A stretch of 9,585 bases of DNA from Thermocrinis sp. (GCF_036781485.1 NZ_DAIQAX010000007.1:55150-64734), one strand, 5' to 3'; positions 1-7,790 are shown, counted from the first letter of the stretch. The notes: generated by a model from the letters alone, not told the origin. Translations and numbers: made by a program.

Positions 1-4
1 TGCT

Positions 5-328
5 ATGTTTCAGGTGCCCGAGCTAACGCCAGAAGAGGCAAAAAAGCTTTTGGAAGAAGAAAAAGAAAACGTCCTGCTACTGGATGTGAGAACACCCCCT
101 GAGCACATCCAAATAAGAATACCCAACTCCATACTCATACCCCTTGATGAGTTAAGGTTTGCATACTCAAGCTTACCAAAGGACAAAAAGATCATAGTCT
201 ATTGCAGAAGCGGTGAAAGAAGCGCCTTTGCTACCTATCTGCTTAGACACCTTGGATATGAAGCGTACAACTTAGCAGGTGGTATTCTTATGTGGAATTA
301 CGAAAAGGAATCGGGCATACCATCGTAA
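5..328 (+). CDS. Single-domain rhodanese-like sulfurtransferase
   Basis: A 107-residue protein the size of one rhodanese domain (GlpE/PspE-like). The family moves sulfane sulfur as a persulfide on a catalytic Cys. Visible hallmarks are the N-terminal helix after a short 'ELTPEEAKKLL' stretch, the 'LLLDVRTPPE' strand and loop at residues 24-33, the active-site loop 'CRSGERS' with Cys67, and the 'NLAGGILMW' C-terminal motif near residues 89-97. The common 'H..GHI..A' segment is altered to 'HIQIRIPNS'. There is no signal peptide, so it is probably cytoplasmic. The ATG lies only 4 nt from the window edge, so a ribosome binding site cannot be judged and an upstream start is possible. Its 3' end overlaps the convergent DUF255 gene by 31 bp. 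The sulfur acceptor cannot be deduced; in a sulfur-metabolising Aquificales the role could be general persulfide transfer. Confidence 0.88.
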   Translation: MFQVPELTPEEAKKLLEEEKENVLLLDVRTPPEHIQIRIPNSILIPLDELRFAYSSLPKDKKIIVYCRSGERSAFATYLLRHLGYEAYNLAGGILMWNYEKESGIPS

Positions 329-2211
329 ATCTGACAGGTGTTCCCCTCACAAACCACCAGACCTCTAACAGGCTTTCTGATCACCACTTTGAAAGGTCTA
401 AAAGCTTTCAGCATAGGCTCAAAAAATTCACTTGTCTCTACTTTGTATATACCTCTTAGGTATGCATAAAGGCTTATCAGGTATGAGGCAGATATGCTGG
501 GTATTTCTTCTACTTGTCTGACAAAGGCCTGTAGGTTCTTTTCTGCAAACTCTAAAAGCTCAGTTCTGTCCGTTATGCTACCAAGGGTTAAAAGCAAATA
601 GGGAGCGGAGCCATTAACCGATTGGGTGGGTGTGTCTGAAATACTTTTCAGCCTAAGGCTCAAAAGGCCGCTTCCTTGCTCTTTTGTATCAAAGAATCCC
701 CAGTTTTGTTGATCCCAAAACTTATCTATGGCTTTAAGGGTAAGTTCTAAGGAAACCTCCAGCCATCTGGGCTCCTGCGTAATTTCAAAAAGGGCTAAGA
801 GCCCCCTTGCCAAAAAGATGTAATCCTCAGAAAAACCCTCTACTCCCTGCGCATGCTCTAAGTCTTTGCCGTTATATAGTTCTCTTAGGATCCTCTCCGC
901 AGTTTTTACAGAGAAGTCTTTGCTCCAGCTGTCTCCGAAAACTTTGTAGTAATAAGCCATAGCCTCCAACATCAGCCCGTTCCAACTGGTGTAGATCGTT
1001 TTGTCTATAAAAGGCTTTTCTCTGTGCTCTTCTCTGTATTTCAAAAGCTTTAACTTAGCACGTTCAAGCAAGGACTTTACTCTCTCTATGGGCATGGACA
1101 AAGTCTTTGCGATCTCCTCTTCCTCCATGGCTACGAACAAGACGTTCTTTTCCCCAACGTCAAAGTGGAGTTTTGCGACCTTTAGCTCATCTTCCGAGAG
1201 TATGCTTTGAAGCTCTTTTAGGGAAAAGGTGTAGTATCCGCCTTCGTCCAAAAGGCCTATGTCTGCATCCTGGGATGCGTAGAAGCCTCCTTCTGGATCG
1301 GTTGCTTCCTTTTTGTAATAATCAACTATGCCCTTTGCGGTACGCTTGTAAAGCTCCTTTGGTAGGATCTGATAGGCTATAGAGTAAAGTTGTAAAAGCT
1401 CTGCGTTGTCGTAGAGCATTTTCTCAAAGTGGGGCACAATCCACCTTTGATCGGTTGAATACCTAAAAAAGCCACCTAAAAGGTGGTCGTAAACTCCCCC
1501 CTTTGCCATGGCGTCCAAGGAAAGCTCAACTATCTTCAAAAGCTGTTCATTCTTTGTAAAGAAATACCTGTATAGCAAAAGTTCCCAAGCCTTTGCATGG
1601 TGAAACTTCGGTGCATCTCCAAGCCCACCATATTGGTAGTCTACAGATAGAAGTATGGAACTTATACCCTTTTCCAAGAGTTCTTCTCTGATTATTCCTT
1701 TGTAAGATTTCTGGTTTTGCATTGCCATAAGCTGGTATATTTGTTTCCCTGCATTTATAAGTCTTTCTTTATCCTCCTGCCAAAGCTGGGCGATCCTTAA
1801 AAGCAAGTTCTTAAATCCCGGTCTGCCCCATCGGTCCTCTGGTGGAAAGTAAGTTCCACCAAAGAACGCCTCTCCCTCTGGTGTTAGAAATACAGTAAGG
1901 GGCCAGCCACCAGAACCAGTTAGAGCAAAAACAACCTCCTGATACCTTCTGTCTATGTCTGGCCTTTCATCCCTATCCACCTTTATCGCAACAAAGTTTT
2001 CGTTTATTATCTTTGCGATTTCTTGGTTTTCAAAGCACTCGTGGGCCATTACATGACACCAATGACACCAAACGCCTCCAATGGAAAGCAGTATGGGTTT
2101 GTTCTCTTGCTTTGCCCTCTTAAAAGCTTCCTCTGACCATTCATACCAATCCACAGGCTGATTGGCTGACTTTCTTAGGTATGGACTTCTTGCATTCTTT
2201 AATCTGTTCAT
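298..2211 (-). CDS. DUF255 / YyaL-type thioredoxin-domain protein
   Basis: A 637-residue protein of the DUF255 family (YyaL; in animals SPATA20). The N-terminal ~165 residues are a thioredoxin-like fold with the family's active-site-like motif 'WCHWCHVM' (Cys49, Cys52), followed by 'KVDRDERPDID' (78-87) and 'GGWPLTVFLTPEG' (101-113). The rest is the alpha-helical barrel resembling six-hairpin glycosidases and epimerases, with family motifs 'HFEKMLYDN' (261-269), 'GGFYASQDAD' (308-317) and 'TSWNGLM' (408-414). It is slightly shorter than the usual 650-700 residues; the segment after 'QDAD' is compact. The biochemical role of the family is unsettled, and the CxxC suggests a redox function. There is no signal peptide. 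It is the last gene of the minus-strand cluster, 43 nt after purB. The ATG has no clear Shine-Dalgarno, but the protein begins with the family's typical 'N.L....SPYL...A.NPVDW'-like sequence, which supports this start. Confidence 0.93.
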   Translation of the reverse strand: MNRLKNARSPYLRKSANQPVDWYEWSEEAFKRAKQENKPILLSIGGVWCHWCHVMAHECFENQEIAKIINENFVAIKVDRDERPDIDRRYQEVVFALTGSGGWPLTVFLTPEGEAFFGGTYFPPEDRWGRPGFKNLLLRIAQLWQEDKERLINAGKQIYQLMAMQNQKSYKGIIREELLEKGISSILLSVDYQYGGLGDAPKFHHAKAWELLLYRYFFTKNEQLLKIVELSLDAMAKGGVYDHLLGGFFRYSTDQRWIVPHFEKMLYDNAELLQLYSIAYQILPKELYKRTAKGIVDYYKKEATDPEGGFYASQDADIGLLDEGGYYTFSLKELQSILSEDELKVAKLHFDVGEKNVLFVAMEEEEIAKTLSMPIERVKSLLERAKLKLLKYREEHREKPFIDKTIYTSWNGLMLEAMAYYYKVFGDSWSKDFSVKTAERILRELYNGKDLEHAQGVEGFSEDYIFLARGLLALFEITQEPRWLEVSLELTLKAIDKFWDQQNWGFFDTKEQGSGLLSLRLKSISDTPTQSVNGSAPYLLLTLGSITDRTELLEFAEKNLQAFVRQVEEIPSISASYLISLYAYLRGIYKVETSEFFEPMLKAFRPFKVVIRKPVRGLVVCEGNTCQIYDGMPDSFS

Positions 2212-2254
2212 ATTTTTAATATCCGTCCAAGAGCTTAGTTTTCTATGAGAAAAC

Positions 2255-3565
2255 TCAGAGGCTGTTTGGGAAAACTCTTGAGTATATGACCTGCAAATGC
2301 TGGAGAAAGCTCCAAGGGTTTATAGCCTTCCTTATCTCTTCTGGAGTTAAAAGCTCACTGACCCTTTGGTCCTGCATCAAACTAACCTCAAAAGGTATTT
2401 TTTCGTTCCAGCTTCTCATAGCACACCTTTGAACCATCTCATAGGCTTGGTCCCTTGGCAAGCCTTTTTCCATAAGCTTTACCAAAATCTTTGAAGATGC
2501 GTAAAGTCCAAAGGAAAGGTTCATATTTTCCTTCATTCTTTCTCTGTCTATTACCAAACCTTCAAGGATCTCAAGGAATAGATTAAGTATGTAGTCTAAA
2601 GCAGTTGTGGCATCTGGTAAGATTATCCTTTCGGCCGAAGAGTGGGATATGTCCCTTTCGTGCCAAAGGGCTACGTTTTCAAGGGATGTTATAAGATAGC
2701 TCCTTATGAGCCGGGCAAGTCCGCAGATCCTCTCTGCATGAATTGGATTTTTCTTGTGAGGCATGGCCGATGATCCCCTTTGCCCTTCTTTAAAAGGCTC
2801 CTGAAGTTCTCCTACTTCCGTGCGTTGAAGATGCCTTATCTCAGTAGCAAATCTTTCCAAGGAGGTTGCGGTTTGTGAGATGGCCCACATTACCTCCGCA
2901 TGTCTGTCCCTTGGCACAATTTGGGTAGAAACTGGTTCCACCTTTAGTCCAAGCTCTTCTAATGCTAACCTCTCCACCTCTGGGTCCAAATTAGAGTAAG
3001 TTCCCACCGCACCGGAAAGCTTTCCGTAAGAGATGTTTTCCAAAGCCCTCAGGATCCTTTCTTTGTTTCTTTTCATCTCTTCATACCAGCTTAGAAACTT
3101 CAGTCCAAGGGTCATGGGTTCTGCATGAACTCCATGAGTCCTGCCCATCATAATAGTATCCCTTTCCCTCAGTGCAAGTTGCTTGAGCTTTTCAAGGATC
3201 TTATCCACACTCTTAAGGATGAGATTTAGGGCTTCTTTTATCTGCAGAGCCAAAGCGGTATCCACCACATCAGAAGATGTAAGCCCCATGTGAAAGTAGT
3301 GGGAGTATTCCGGTATCTGTTCCGATATTGCGGAAACAAAGGCAAGCACATCATGCTTGTATATCTTTTCGTAGTAATTTATCCTCTCAAGTGTCTTTTC
3401 ATCCACCTTTGTGCGCTTTTCTATGTCGATCAGAGCGGTCAAAGGTATTTTCCCCTTTTTGTGCCATGCTCTGCAAACTGCCAACTCCACCTTTAACCAC
3501 AGCTGAAACTTTTTTAAGTCTGACCAAAGTTCTTTAAATTCTTTTCGGGTGTATCTTTCAATCAT
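2255..3565 (-). CDS. purB: Adenylosuccinate lyase
   Basis: A 436-residue enzyme of the fumarase/aspartase superfamily. It cleaves SAICAR to AICAR plus fumarate, and adenylosuccinate to AMP plus fumarate, in purine synthesis. The superfamily signature 'GSSAMPHKKNP' is at residues 264-274, with the catalytic Ser of the mobile loop at about 265. 'MGLTSSDVVDTA' (93-104) and 'GRTHGVHAEP' (141-150, general His144) supply the other conserved regions, and His71 in 'YKHDV' matches the second catalytic His of bacterial PurB. Length is normal for the short bacterial form. The ATG is 2 nt after the ftsB-like stop codon and has a good Shine-Dalgarno (AAGGAA, minus strand 3576-3571), so the two genes are translated from one mRNA. 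Acts in the cytoplasm as a homotetramer, as known for the family. Confidence 0.97.
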   Translation of the reverse strand: MIERYTRKEFKELWSDLKKFQLWLKVELAVCRAWHKKGKIPLTALIDIEKRTKVDEKTLERINYYEKIYKHDVLAFVSAISEQIPEYSHYFHMGLTSSDVVDTALALQIKEALNLILKSVDKILEKLKQLALRERDTIMMGRTHGVHAEPMTLGLKFLSWYEEMKRNKERILRALENISYGKLSGAVGTYSNLDPEVERLALEELGLKVEPVSTQIVPRDRHAEVMWAISQTATSLERFATEIRHLQRTEVGELQEPFKEGQRGSSAMPHKKNPIHAERICGLARLIRSYLITSLENVALWHERDISHSSAERIILPDATTALDYILNLFLEILEGLVIDRERMKENMNLSFGLYASSKILVKLMEKGLPRDQAYEMVQRCAMRSWNEKIPFEVSLMQDQRVSELLTPEEIRKAINPWSFLQHLQVIYSRVFPNSL

Positions 3566-3567
3566 AA

Positions 3568-3888
3568 CTATTCCTTAAAAAGGATTATCTTTTCGTTTGG
3601 TTTCTGAAGTTGCATCCTTTCTCTTGCCAACTTTTCAAGATAAAGATCTTTGTCCTCTTCCAAAAGTTTTAGCTCTTCTTCAATTAAAGCATTTTCTTTT
3701 TTTACGTTCTGTAGCTTAAGATTTATCTCGTTTATCTTCTTTTTCATCTTTATAATTTCAAAAATACTATAACTTCCAAAAAATAGGTTATATACTGTGA
3801 AAAAAAGCACGGCGATAAAAAATACAAAAGGGAGGCTATTTGGACTTAAACCTCCAAAATTCCCTTTTGCCCTCAAACCTTGACGCAT
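3568..3888 (-). CDS. ftsB: FtsB/DivIC-type cell-division protein
   Basis: A 106-residue small bitopic membrane protein. A short basic cytoplasmic N-terminus (residues 1-18) is followed by one transmembrane segment, 'LPFVFFIAVLFFTVYNLFFG' (19-38). An extracytoplasmic coiled coil rich in Lys, Glu, Leu and Asn (about 45-95) follows. This is the architecture and size of FtsB/DivIC, which joins FtsL and FtsQ to activate septal wall synthesis. Position directly after eno, the same order as in Proteobacteria (eno-ftsB), supports the call. The ATG at 3888 lies inside the end of eno (53-bp overlap) and has a Shine-Dalgarno GAGGAA (3901-3896). A strong GGAGGT (minus 3855-3850) lies nearer the membrane segment, but no in-frame ATG, GTG or TTG follows at the right distance, so I keep the upstream start. 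Sequence alone cannot separate FtsB from another short coiled-coil divisome protein such as FtsL. Confidence 0.8.
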   Translation of the reverse strand: MRQGLRAKGNFGGLSPNSLPFVFFIAVLFFTVYNLFFGSYSIFEIIKMKKKINEINLKLQNVKKENALIEEELKLLEEDKDLYLEKLARERMQLQKPNEKIILFKE

Positions 3889-5122
3889 GGCCTAGTTCCT
3901 CCTCTATACGCAAAAGTTCGTTATACTTTGCTACTCTATCTGTCCTTGATGCAGAACCGGTTTTTATCTGTCCAGCGTTTGTCCCCACTGCCAAGTGGGA
4001 TATAAAAGTATCCTCCGTTTCTCCAGAGCGGTGGGATATTATGCAGTTGTATCCGTGCTCTTTGGCAAAGGCTATTGTGTCTATGGTTTCCGATAGGGTT
4101 CCAATTTGGTTAAGCTTTATCAGTATTGCGTTGGCTATACCTTTTTGAAAACCCTCCTTTAGAATGTTTATGTTTGTGGTAAAAAGATCATCTCCCACAA
4201 GCTGAACTTTGTCCCCAAGAGCTTTTGTTATCATCTGCCAACCCTCCCAGTCATTTTCTGCCATGGGATCTTCCATAGATATTATCGGAAACCTCTCCAA
4301 AAGCTTAACGTAAAACTCCACAAGTTCATCTGACCTTAGCTTTTTGCCCTCTATGTGATACATATCATCCTCGTAGTAAAACTCCGAAGATGCACAATCC
4401 AAAGCTAACAGCACATCTTCTCCAGGTGTGTATCCTGCCTTTTCTATGGCACTTACTAAGAACTCTAAAGCCTTTTCGGTATTTTCAAGGTTTGGAGCAA
4501 AGCCACCTTCGTCTCCTACATTGGTAGAGTAGCCCTTTTCTTTTAGAAGCTTTTTGAGAGTGTGGAAAACTTCCACGCCAGCCCTTAGAGCTTCCGAAAA
4601 GCTCTTGCCACAAACAGGCACTATCATAAACTCCTGAATGTCCAGAGGATTGTCCGCATGCACCCCTCCGTTTATTACGTTCATCAAAGGCACCGGCAAC
4701 TTATTGGCAAAGATACCTCCTATGTACTTGTAAAGAGGAATTTGAAGATGATTTGCCATAGCCCTTGCTACGGCAAGGCTAACACCGAGTATGGCGTTTG
4801 CTCCAAGCTTACTTTTGTTAGGCGTGCCGTCCAGCTCTATAAGTATATGATCTATCTCCTTTTGATTCTCTGCAAGCAAACCTTTTAATTCCTTTGCTAT
4901 TATTGAATTTACATTATCCACCGCTTTTAGCACACCTTTGCCTAAGTATCTTTTGGGGTCGTGGTCTCTCAGCTCCAAGGCTTCCCTTTCTCCGGTGGAT
5001 GCACCACTTGGCACTATAGCCCTTCCCAAAGCACCAGAGGACAGTCTGACCTCAACCTCTACCGTAGGATTTCCCCTTGAGTCTAATACTTCCCTCGCCT
5101 TTATCTCTTCTATCCTCACCAT
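3836..5122 (-). CDS. eno: Enolase (phosphopyruvate hydratase)
   Basis: A 428-residue enolase that interconverts 2-phosphoglycerate and phosphoenolpyruvate in glycolysis and gluconeogenesis. It is complete, from 'IKAREVLDSRGNPTVEVEV' to the C-terminal 'YNELLRIEEELG'. Seen directly: the mobile catalytic loop 'SGASTG' (39-44), 'GDEGGFAP' with catalytic Glu205, Mg-binding Asp242 ('LDCASSEF'), Glu284 ('SMEDPM') and Asp311 ('VGDDLF'), and the signature 'LIKLNQIGT' with catalytic Lys336. 'SHRSGETED' (363-371) carries the conserved phosphate-binding Arg-Ser. The ATG at 5122 is followed by GTG; neither has a clear Shine-Dalgarno. It is the first gene of the minus-strand cluster and is divergent from the thiE/tenI-like gene across only 23 nt, so its promoter must lie in that gap or inside the neighbouring coding sequence. 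Confidence 0.98.
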   Translation of the reverse strand: MVRIEEIKAREVLDSRGNPTVEVEVRLSSGALGRAIVPSGASTGEREALELRDHDPKRYLGKGVLKAVDNVNSIIAKELKGLLAENQKEIDHILIELDGTPNKSKLGANAILGVSLAVARAMANHLQIPLYKYIGGIFANKLPVPLMNVINGGVHADNPLDIQEFMIVPVCGKSFSEALRAGVEVFHTLKKLLKEKGYSTNVGDEGGFAPNLENTEKALEFLVSAIEKAGYTPGEDVLLALDCASSEFYYEDDMYHIEGKKLRSDELVEFYVKLLERFPIISMEDPMAENDWEGWQMITKALGDKVQLVGDDLFTTNINILKEGFQKGIANAILIKLNQIGTLSETIDTIAFAKEHGYNCIISHRSGETEDTFISHLAVGTNAGQIKTGSASRTDRVAKYNELLRIEEELGHASRFEGKREFWRFKSK

Positions 5123-5127
5123 GGCTT

Positions 5128-5133
5128 TATAAT
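5128..5133 (+). promoter_or_regulatory. Candidate -10 box for the thiE/tenI-like gene
   Basis: A perfect TATAAT lies in the 23-nt gap between the divergent eno and thiE/tenI-like starts. Initiation about 7 nt downstream would leave a leader of only around 6 nt before the ATG at 5146, which has no Shine-Dalgarno; the mRNA may therefore be nearly leaderless. No convincing -35 hexamer is visible 17 nt upstream. Confidence 0.4.
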
Positions 5134-5145
5134 TTTACCATTAAT

Positions 5146-5703
5146 ATGCAACTTCCTAACCTTTACGCCATCACCGATTCTACAAAGTACGGAAAAGATT
5201 TTGAGCAAACCCTTAGAAAGGTGTTGCAAAAGGGCGTTAGGATGGTCCAGCTAAGAGAAAAAAATAAGTCTGGCAGAGACTACTACCAGCTTGCCTTAAG
5301 GGTTAGGCAAATAACAAGGGAGTTTTCCGCTGTGCTTTTGATAAACGACCGAGTGGATATAGCTCTCGCAGTTTTGGCAGACGGTGTGCATCTGCCCACG
5401 AACGGCTTACCTCCAAGCGTGGTAAAGAGAATAGCCCCTGAGCTAATAGTTGGATACTCAGCCCACAGTTTGGAAGAGGCTTTATATGCCCAAAAGGAGG
5501 GAGCAGATTTTATAACGCTGAGCCCTATATTCCAAACCTCTTCCCATCCAGAAACAAAGCCCTTAGGCCTTTCTTACCTAAGAGAAGTAGCTTCAAAGGT
5601 TAGCATACCTGTGTACGCTTTGGGTGGTATTACCTGGGAGAAGATAAAGCTGTGCTACAAGAACGGAGCTTACGGGGTGGCGGGAATAACGCTGTTTTTA
5701 TAG
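5146..5703 (+). CDS. ThiE/TenI-family protein (thiamine phosphate synthase or thiazole tautomerase)
   Basis: A 185-residue TIM-barrel protein of the ThiE/TenI superfamily in thiamine biosynthesis. ThiE couples the pyrimidine and thiazole phosphates; TenI aromatises the thiazole. Family motifs seen, in order: 'LYAITD' (6-11), 'MVQLREK' (33-39), 'LLINDRVDIAL', 'DGVHLP', 'VGYSAHSLEEA', 'GADFITLSPIFQT', 'YALGGI' and 'GVAGI'. Two points favour TenI or a divergent ThiE. The usual 'GVHLGQxD' of ThiE, whose Asp binds Mg, reads 'GVHLPTNGLPP', and the phosphate-contacting 'TxTK' region reads 'QTSSHPETKP'. The protein stops right after the eighth strand, lacking the final helix of ~20-30 residues. I chose ATG 5146 because it starts immediately before the first barrel strand; an in-frame ATG at 5077 would add unrelated residues antisense to eno. 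The stop overlaps the uvrD stop by 6 nt (5698-5703). Confidence 0.85.
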   Translation: MQLPNLYAITDSTKYGKDFEQTLRKVLQKGVRMVQLREKNKSGRDYYQLALRVRQITREFSAVLLINDRVDIALAVLADGVHLPTNGLPPSVVKRIAPELIVGYSAHSLEEALYAQKEGADFITLSPIFQTSSHPETKPLGLSYLREVASKVSIPVYALGGITWEKIKLCYKNGAYGVAGITLFL

Positions 5704-7668
5704 AGGCTCAAGGAAAGTGCAGTATATAGTTTTTAGCTTTCCGTTGAAATCTACCGTAGCTTTTTCTCCTTCTAACTTTACTATCCTTCCCTTCCCAAAA
5801 ACTCTGTGGATCACATCCTGACCAACTTTTAGCTTTATACCACCAGCAAGCTCTGGCAAGGTGGGAACCTCTTTTTTGAACGCTGACAGGTCAAGAAGCC
5901 TTTTGTCTATGTCCGAAAGGAATCTGCTTGGCTTGTTGTTGTCTGTTTTTGTATAACTCATAAACAGCAGATCCTTAGCGCGGGTTATAGCCACGTAGAA
6001 GAGGCGCCTCTCTTCTTCTAACTCTCTAATATCACTTAAGCTTTTTTCGTGAGGTAGTATTCCTTCCTCAAGTCTTGGCAGAAAAACCACATCAAACTCA
6101 AGACCCTTGCTGGCATGGATAGTCATAATCTTTACTCCAGCCCTTTCCTCCTCGCTTCCTCCTACAAGGCTTATCTCCTCAAGCACTTCTTGTACGGTAG
6201 CTCCCTCTTTTTCTTTTTCCTTTAGGTATCTTAAAAGCTCCTTTACGTTTTCTTCCCTTTCCCACCAGTTTTTTGGATATCGTTCTTTGAGCCTTTCAAA
6301 AAATTCTATTTCTTGTAAAAACCCTTCTAAGCTTTCGGCATATTTGGTTAGATCTATCTTTTTGAGTTTTAGCAAAAACTGGTATAGAACATGAGCCTTT
6401 GAGGATGGGAGACTTTTTAGCGAAAGTTCGCAAGCTTTTAGCCAACTTTGGCTGTAAAACTTCTCTATGTGGTTCAAAGTGGCTTTGCCAATGCCATGCG
6501 TTGTAATTTCCAAAGCCCTCTCAAAGCTTAGCCTATCCTGCCCGTTTACCAAAACCTTCAGAAAGCTAAGGGCGTCCTTTATCTCTGCCCTTTCAAAAAA
6601 CTTAACCTCTCCTACTACCTTGTAAGGAATGCCCGCACTAAAAAGGGTCCTCTCATAAACATCCGTCAGATAGCCTACCCTTAAGAGTATAGCCATCTGA
6701 GAAAAAGAATAAGATCTGCTAAGTTCCTTTATCTTTTCCGCTATCCACCTCGCCTCCTCCTGTTCCTTTGAAAACCTTCTAACCACAGGTTTTTCTTCTC
6801 CGCCGCGCACCGAAATCAGACGGGGGATAAGGTCCTTCCACTCCGCTTGGGATGCTAAAAGTACGCAGTTAGCAACCTCTATGATGTATCTTTTGGAGCG
6901 GTAGTTGTATTCCAGCTTTATAATCTCTGGATTAAAGTCGTGCATAAATCTTAGCATGTTTTCAGGTCTTGCGTACCTCCATTCGTAAATACACTGGTTT
7001 GGATCTCCCACCACGCACACGTTTTCCCTTGCTATATTCTTTAGAATCTCATATTGAACTGTATTCGTGTCCTGAAACTCATCCACTAATACATAATCAA
7101 ACATCTCCTTTAAGTTTGTGACCTTGCACAACCTTAGAAATTCCCAAAGTAGGTCTGAAAAGTCCAAAAGGTTGTTGCTTCTGAGATAGCTTATGTATTC
7201 TTCAAAAAGTGGTTCCAAGTATGGATCTATATTGGAGATTAAGTCTTCCCTTCTGTGGGACATATAAGCTTTTAGAGTGTCTAAGACCTTTAGGTCTAAG
7301 CCTTTGCTTTTTAGTAAGTTTTTCATAATACTCTCGCTGTCTTGTCTGTCAATAACCGAAAAGTTTCTTGGAATGTTTATGAGCCTGCCTTTTTCTTTTA
7401 ACATTTTTAAAGCCACGGAGTGAAAAGTGCCAACCCATTCAATCCTTACAGAACAGACCTTTTCTATTCTCTGAGCAATCTCCTTTGCTGCTTTGTTGGT
7501 AAAGGTTATAACAAGTATCCTCTTTTGGTCTAAATGCTTCTCTTTTAGCAAAAACTCTACCTTGTGGGCTAAGGTTTTTGTCTTTCCAGAACCAGCGCCA
7601 GCTATTACCATAAGAGGGGAGCCAAAATGCTTAACCACCCTTTCTTGAGACAGATTTAGCCTATCCAT
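5698..7668 (-). CDS. UvrD/PcrA-type ATP-dependent DNA helicase
   Basis: A 656-residue superfamily 1A 3'-5' DNA helicase acting in repair and in clearing replication blocks. Motifs in order: Q-motif region 'LNLSQERVV' (4-12), Walker A 'AGAGSGKT' (23-30), motif Ia 'ITFTNKAAKE' (54-63), 'GTFHSVALKML' (80-90), Walker B 'VDEFQDTN' (195-202), motif III 'VVGDPNQCIYEWR' (219-231), motif IV 'LEYNYRS' (252-258), motif V 'IMTIHASKGLEFDVVF' (514-529) and motif VI 'RRLFYVAITRAKD' (554-566). A C-terminal Tudor-like module, 'VIHRVFGKGRIVKLEGEKATVDF' in part (about 619-641), resembles the PcrA/UvrD tail that contacts RNA polymerase. It is somewhat shorter than the usual 700-730 residues. Whether it is the orthologue of UvrD, PcrA or Rep cannot be settled by eye; the C-terminal module favours PcrA/UvrD over Rep. 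The ATG has only a weak Shine-Dalgarno. Confidence 0.95.
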   Translation of the reverse strand: MDRLNLSQERVVKHFGSPLMVIAGAGSGKTKTLAHKVEFLLKEKHLDQKRILVITFTNKAAKEIAQRIEKVCSVRIEWVGTFHSVALKMLKEKGRLINIPRNFSVIDRQDSESIMKNLLKSKGLDLKVLDTLKAYMSHRREDLISNIDPYLEPLFEEYISYLRSNNLLDFSDLLWEFLRLCKVTNLKEMFDYVLVDEFQDTNTVQYEILKNIARENVCVVGDPNQCIYEWRYARPENMLRFMHDFNPEIIKLEYNYRSKRYIIEVANCVLLASQAEWKDLIPRLISVRGGEEKPVVRRFSKEQEEARWIAEKIKELSRSYSFSQMAILLRVGYLTDVYERTLFSAGIPYKVVGEVKFFERAEIKDALSFLKVLVNGQDRLSFERALEITTHGIGKATLNHIEKFYSQSWLKACELSLKSLPSSKAHVLYQFLLKLKKIDLTKYAESLEGFLQEIEFFERLKERYPKNWWEREENVKELLRYLKEKEKEGATVQEVLEEISLVGGSEEERAGVKIMTIHASKGLEFDVVFLPRLEEGILPHEKSLSDIRELEEERRLFYVAITRAKDLLFMSYTKTDNNKPSRFLSDIDKRLLDLSAFKKEVPTLPELAGGIKLKVGQDVIHRVFGKGRIVKLEGEKATVDFNGKLKTIYCTFLEPL

Positions 7669-7694
7669 TTGCCAAGCTCAAAGCTGATAAAGTT

Positions 7695-7719
7695 TAAACA
7701 AACAAAGCGGTTTTGTTTA
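7695..7719. repeat. Inverted repeat upstream of uvrD
   Basis: Perfect 8-bp arms TAAACAAA (7695-7702) and TTTGTTTA (7712-7719) flank a 9-nt spacer. It sits 27-51 nt upstream of the helicase start codon, a position suited to an operator or to a 5'-leader hairpin. No T-tract follows on the plus strand that would make it a good terminator. The binding protein is unknown. Confidence 0.55.
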
Positions 7720-7790
7720 TTAATTCTGCTATACTTCCCTGCTAACAACTCTGCTGAATAATTATAAGCCACATAAACCTACGGCGGACA

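Noticed and set aside
219..231. Variant helicase motif III 'VVGDPNQCIYEWR' considered as a sign of an unusual UvrD branch (residue positions within the helicase)
   Set aside because: GDxxQxIYxWR variation is common within UvrD-like proteins and all other motifs are intact.
3201..3209. Exact TTATCCACA DnaA-box sequence
   Set aside because: It is a single copy inside purB coding sequence with no clustering, as expected by chance.
5077..5145. Upstream in-frame ATG extending the thiE/tenI-like protein by 23 residues
   Set aside because: The extension is antisense to the start of eno and does not resemble the family; the barrel begins at residue 4-6 from ATG 5146.
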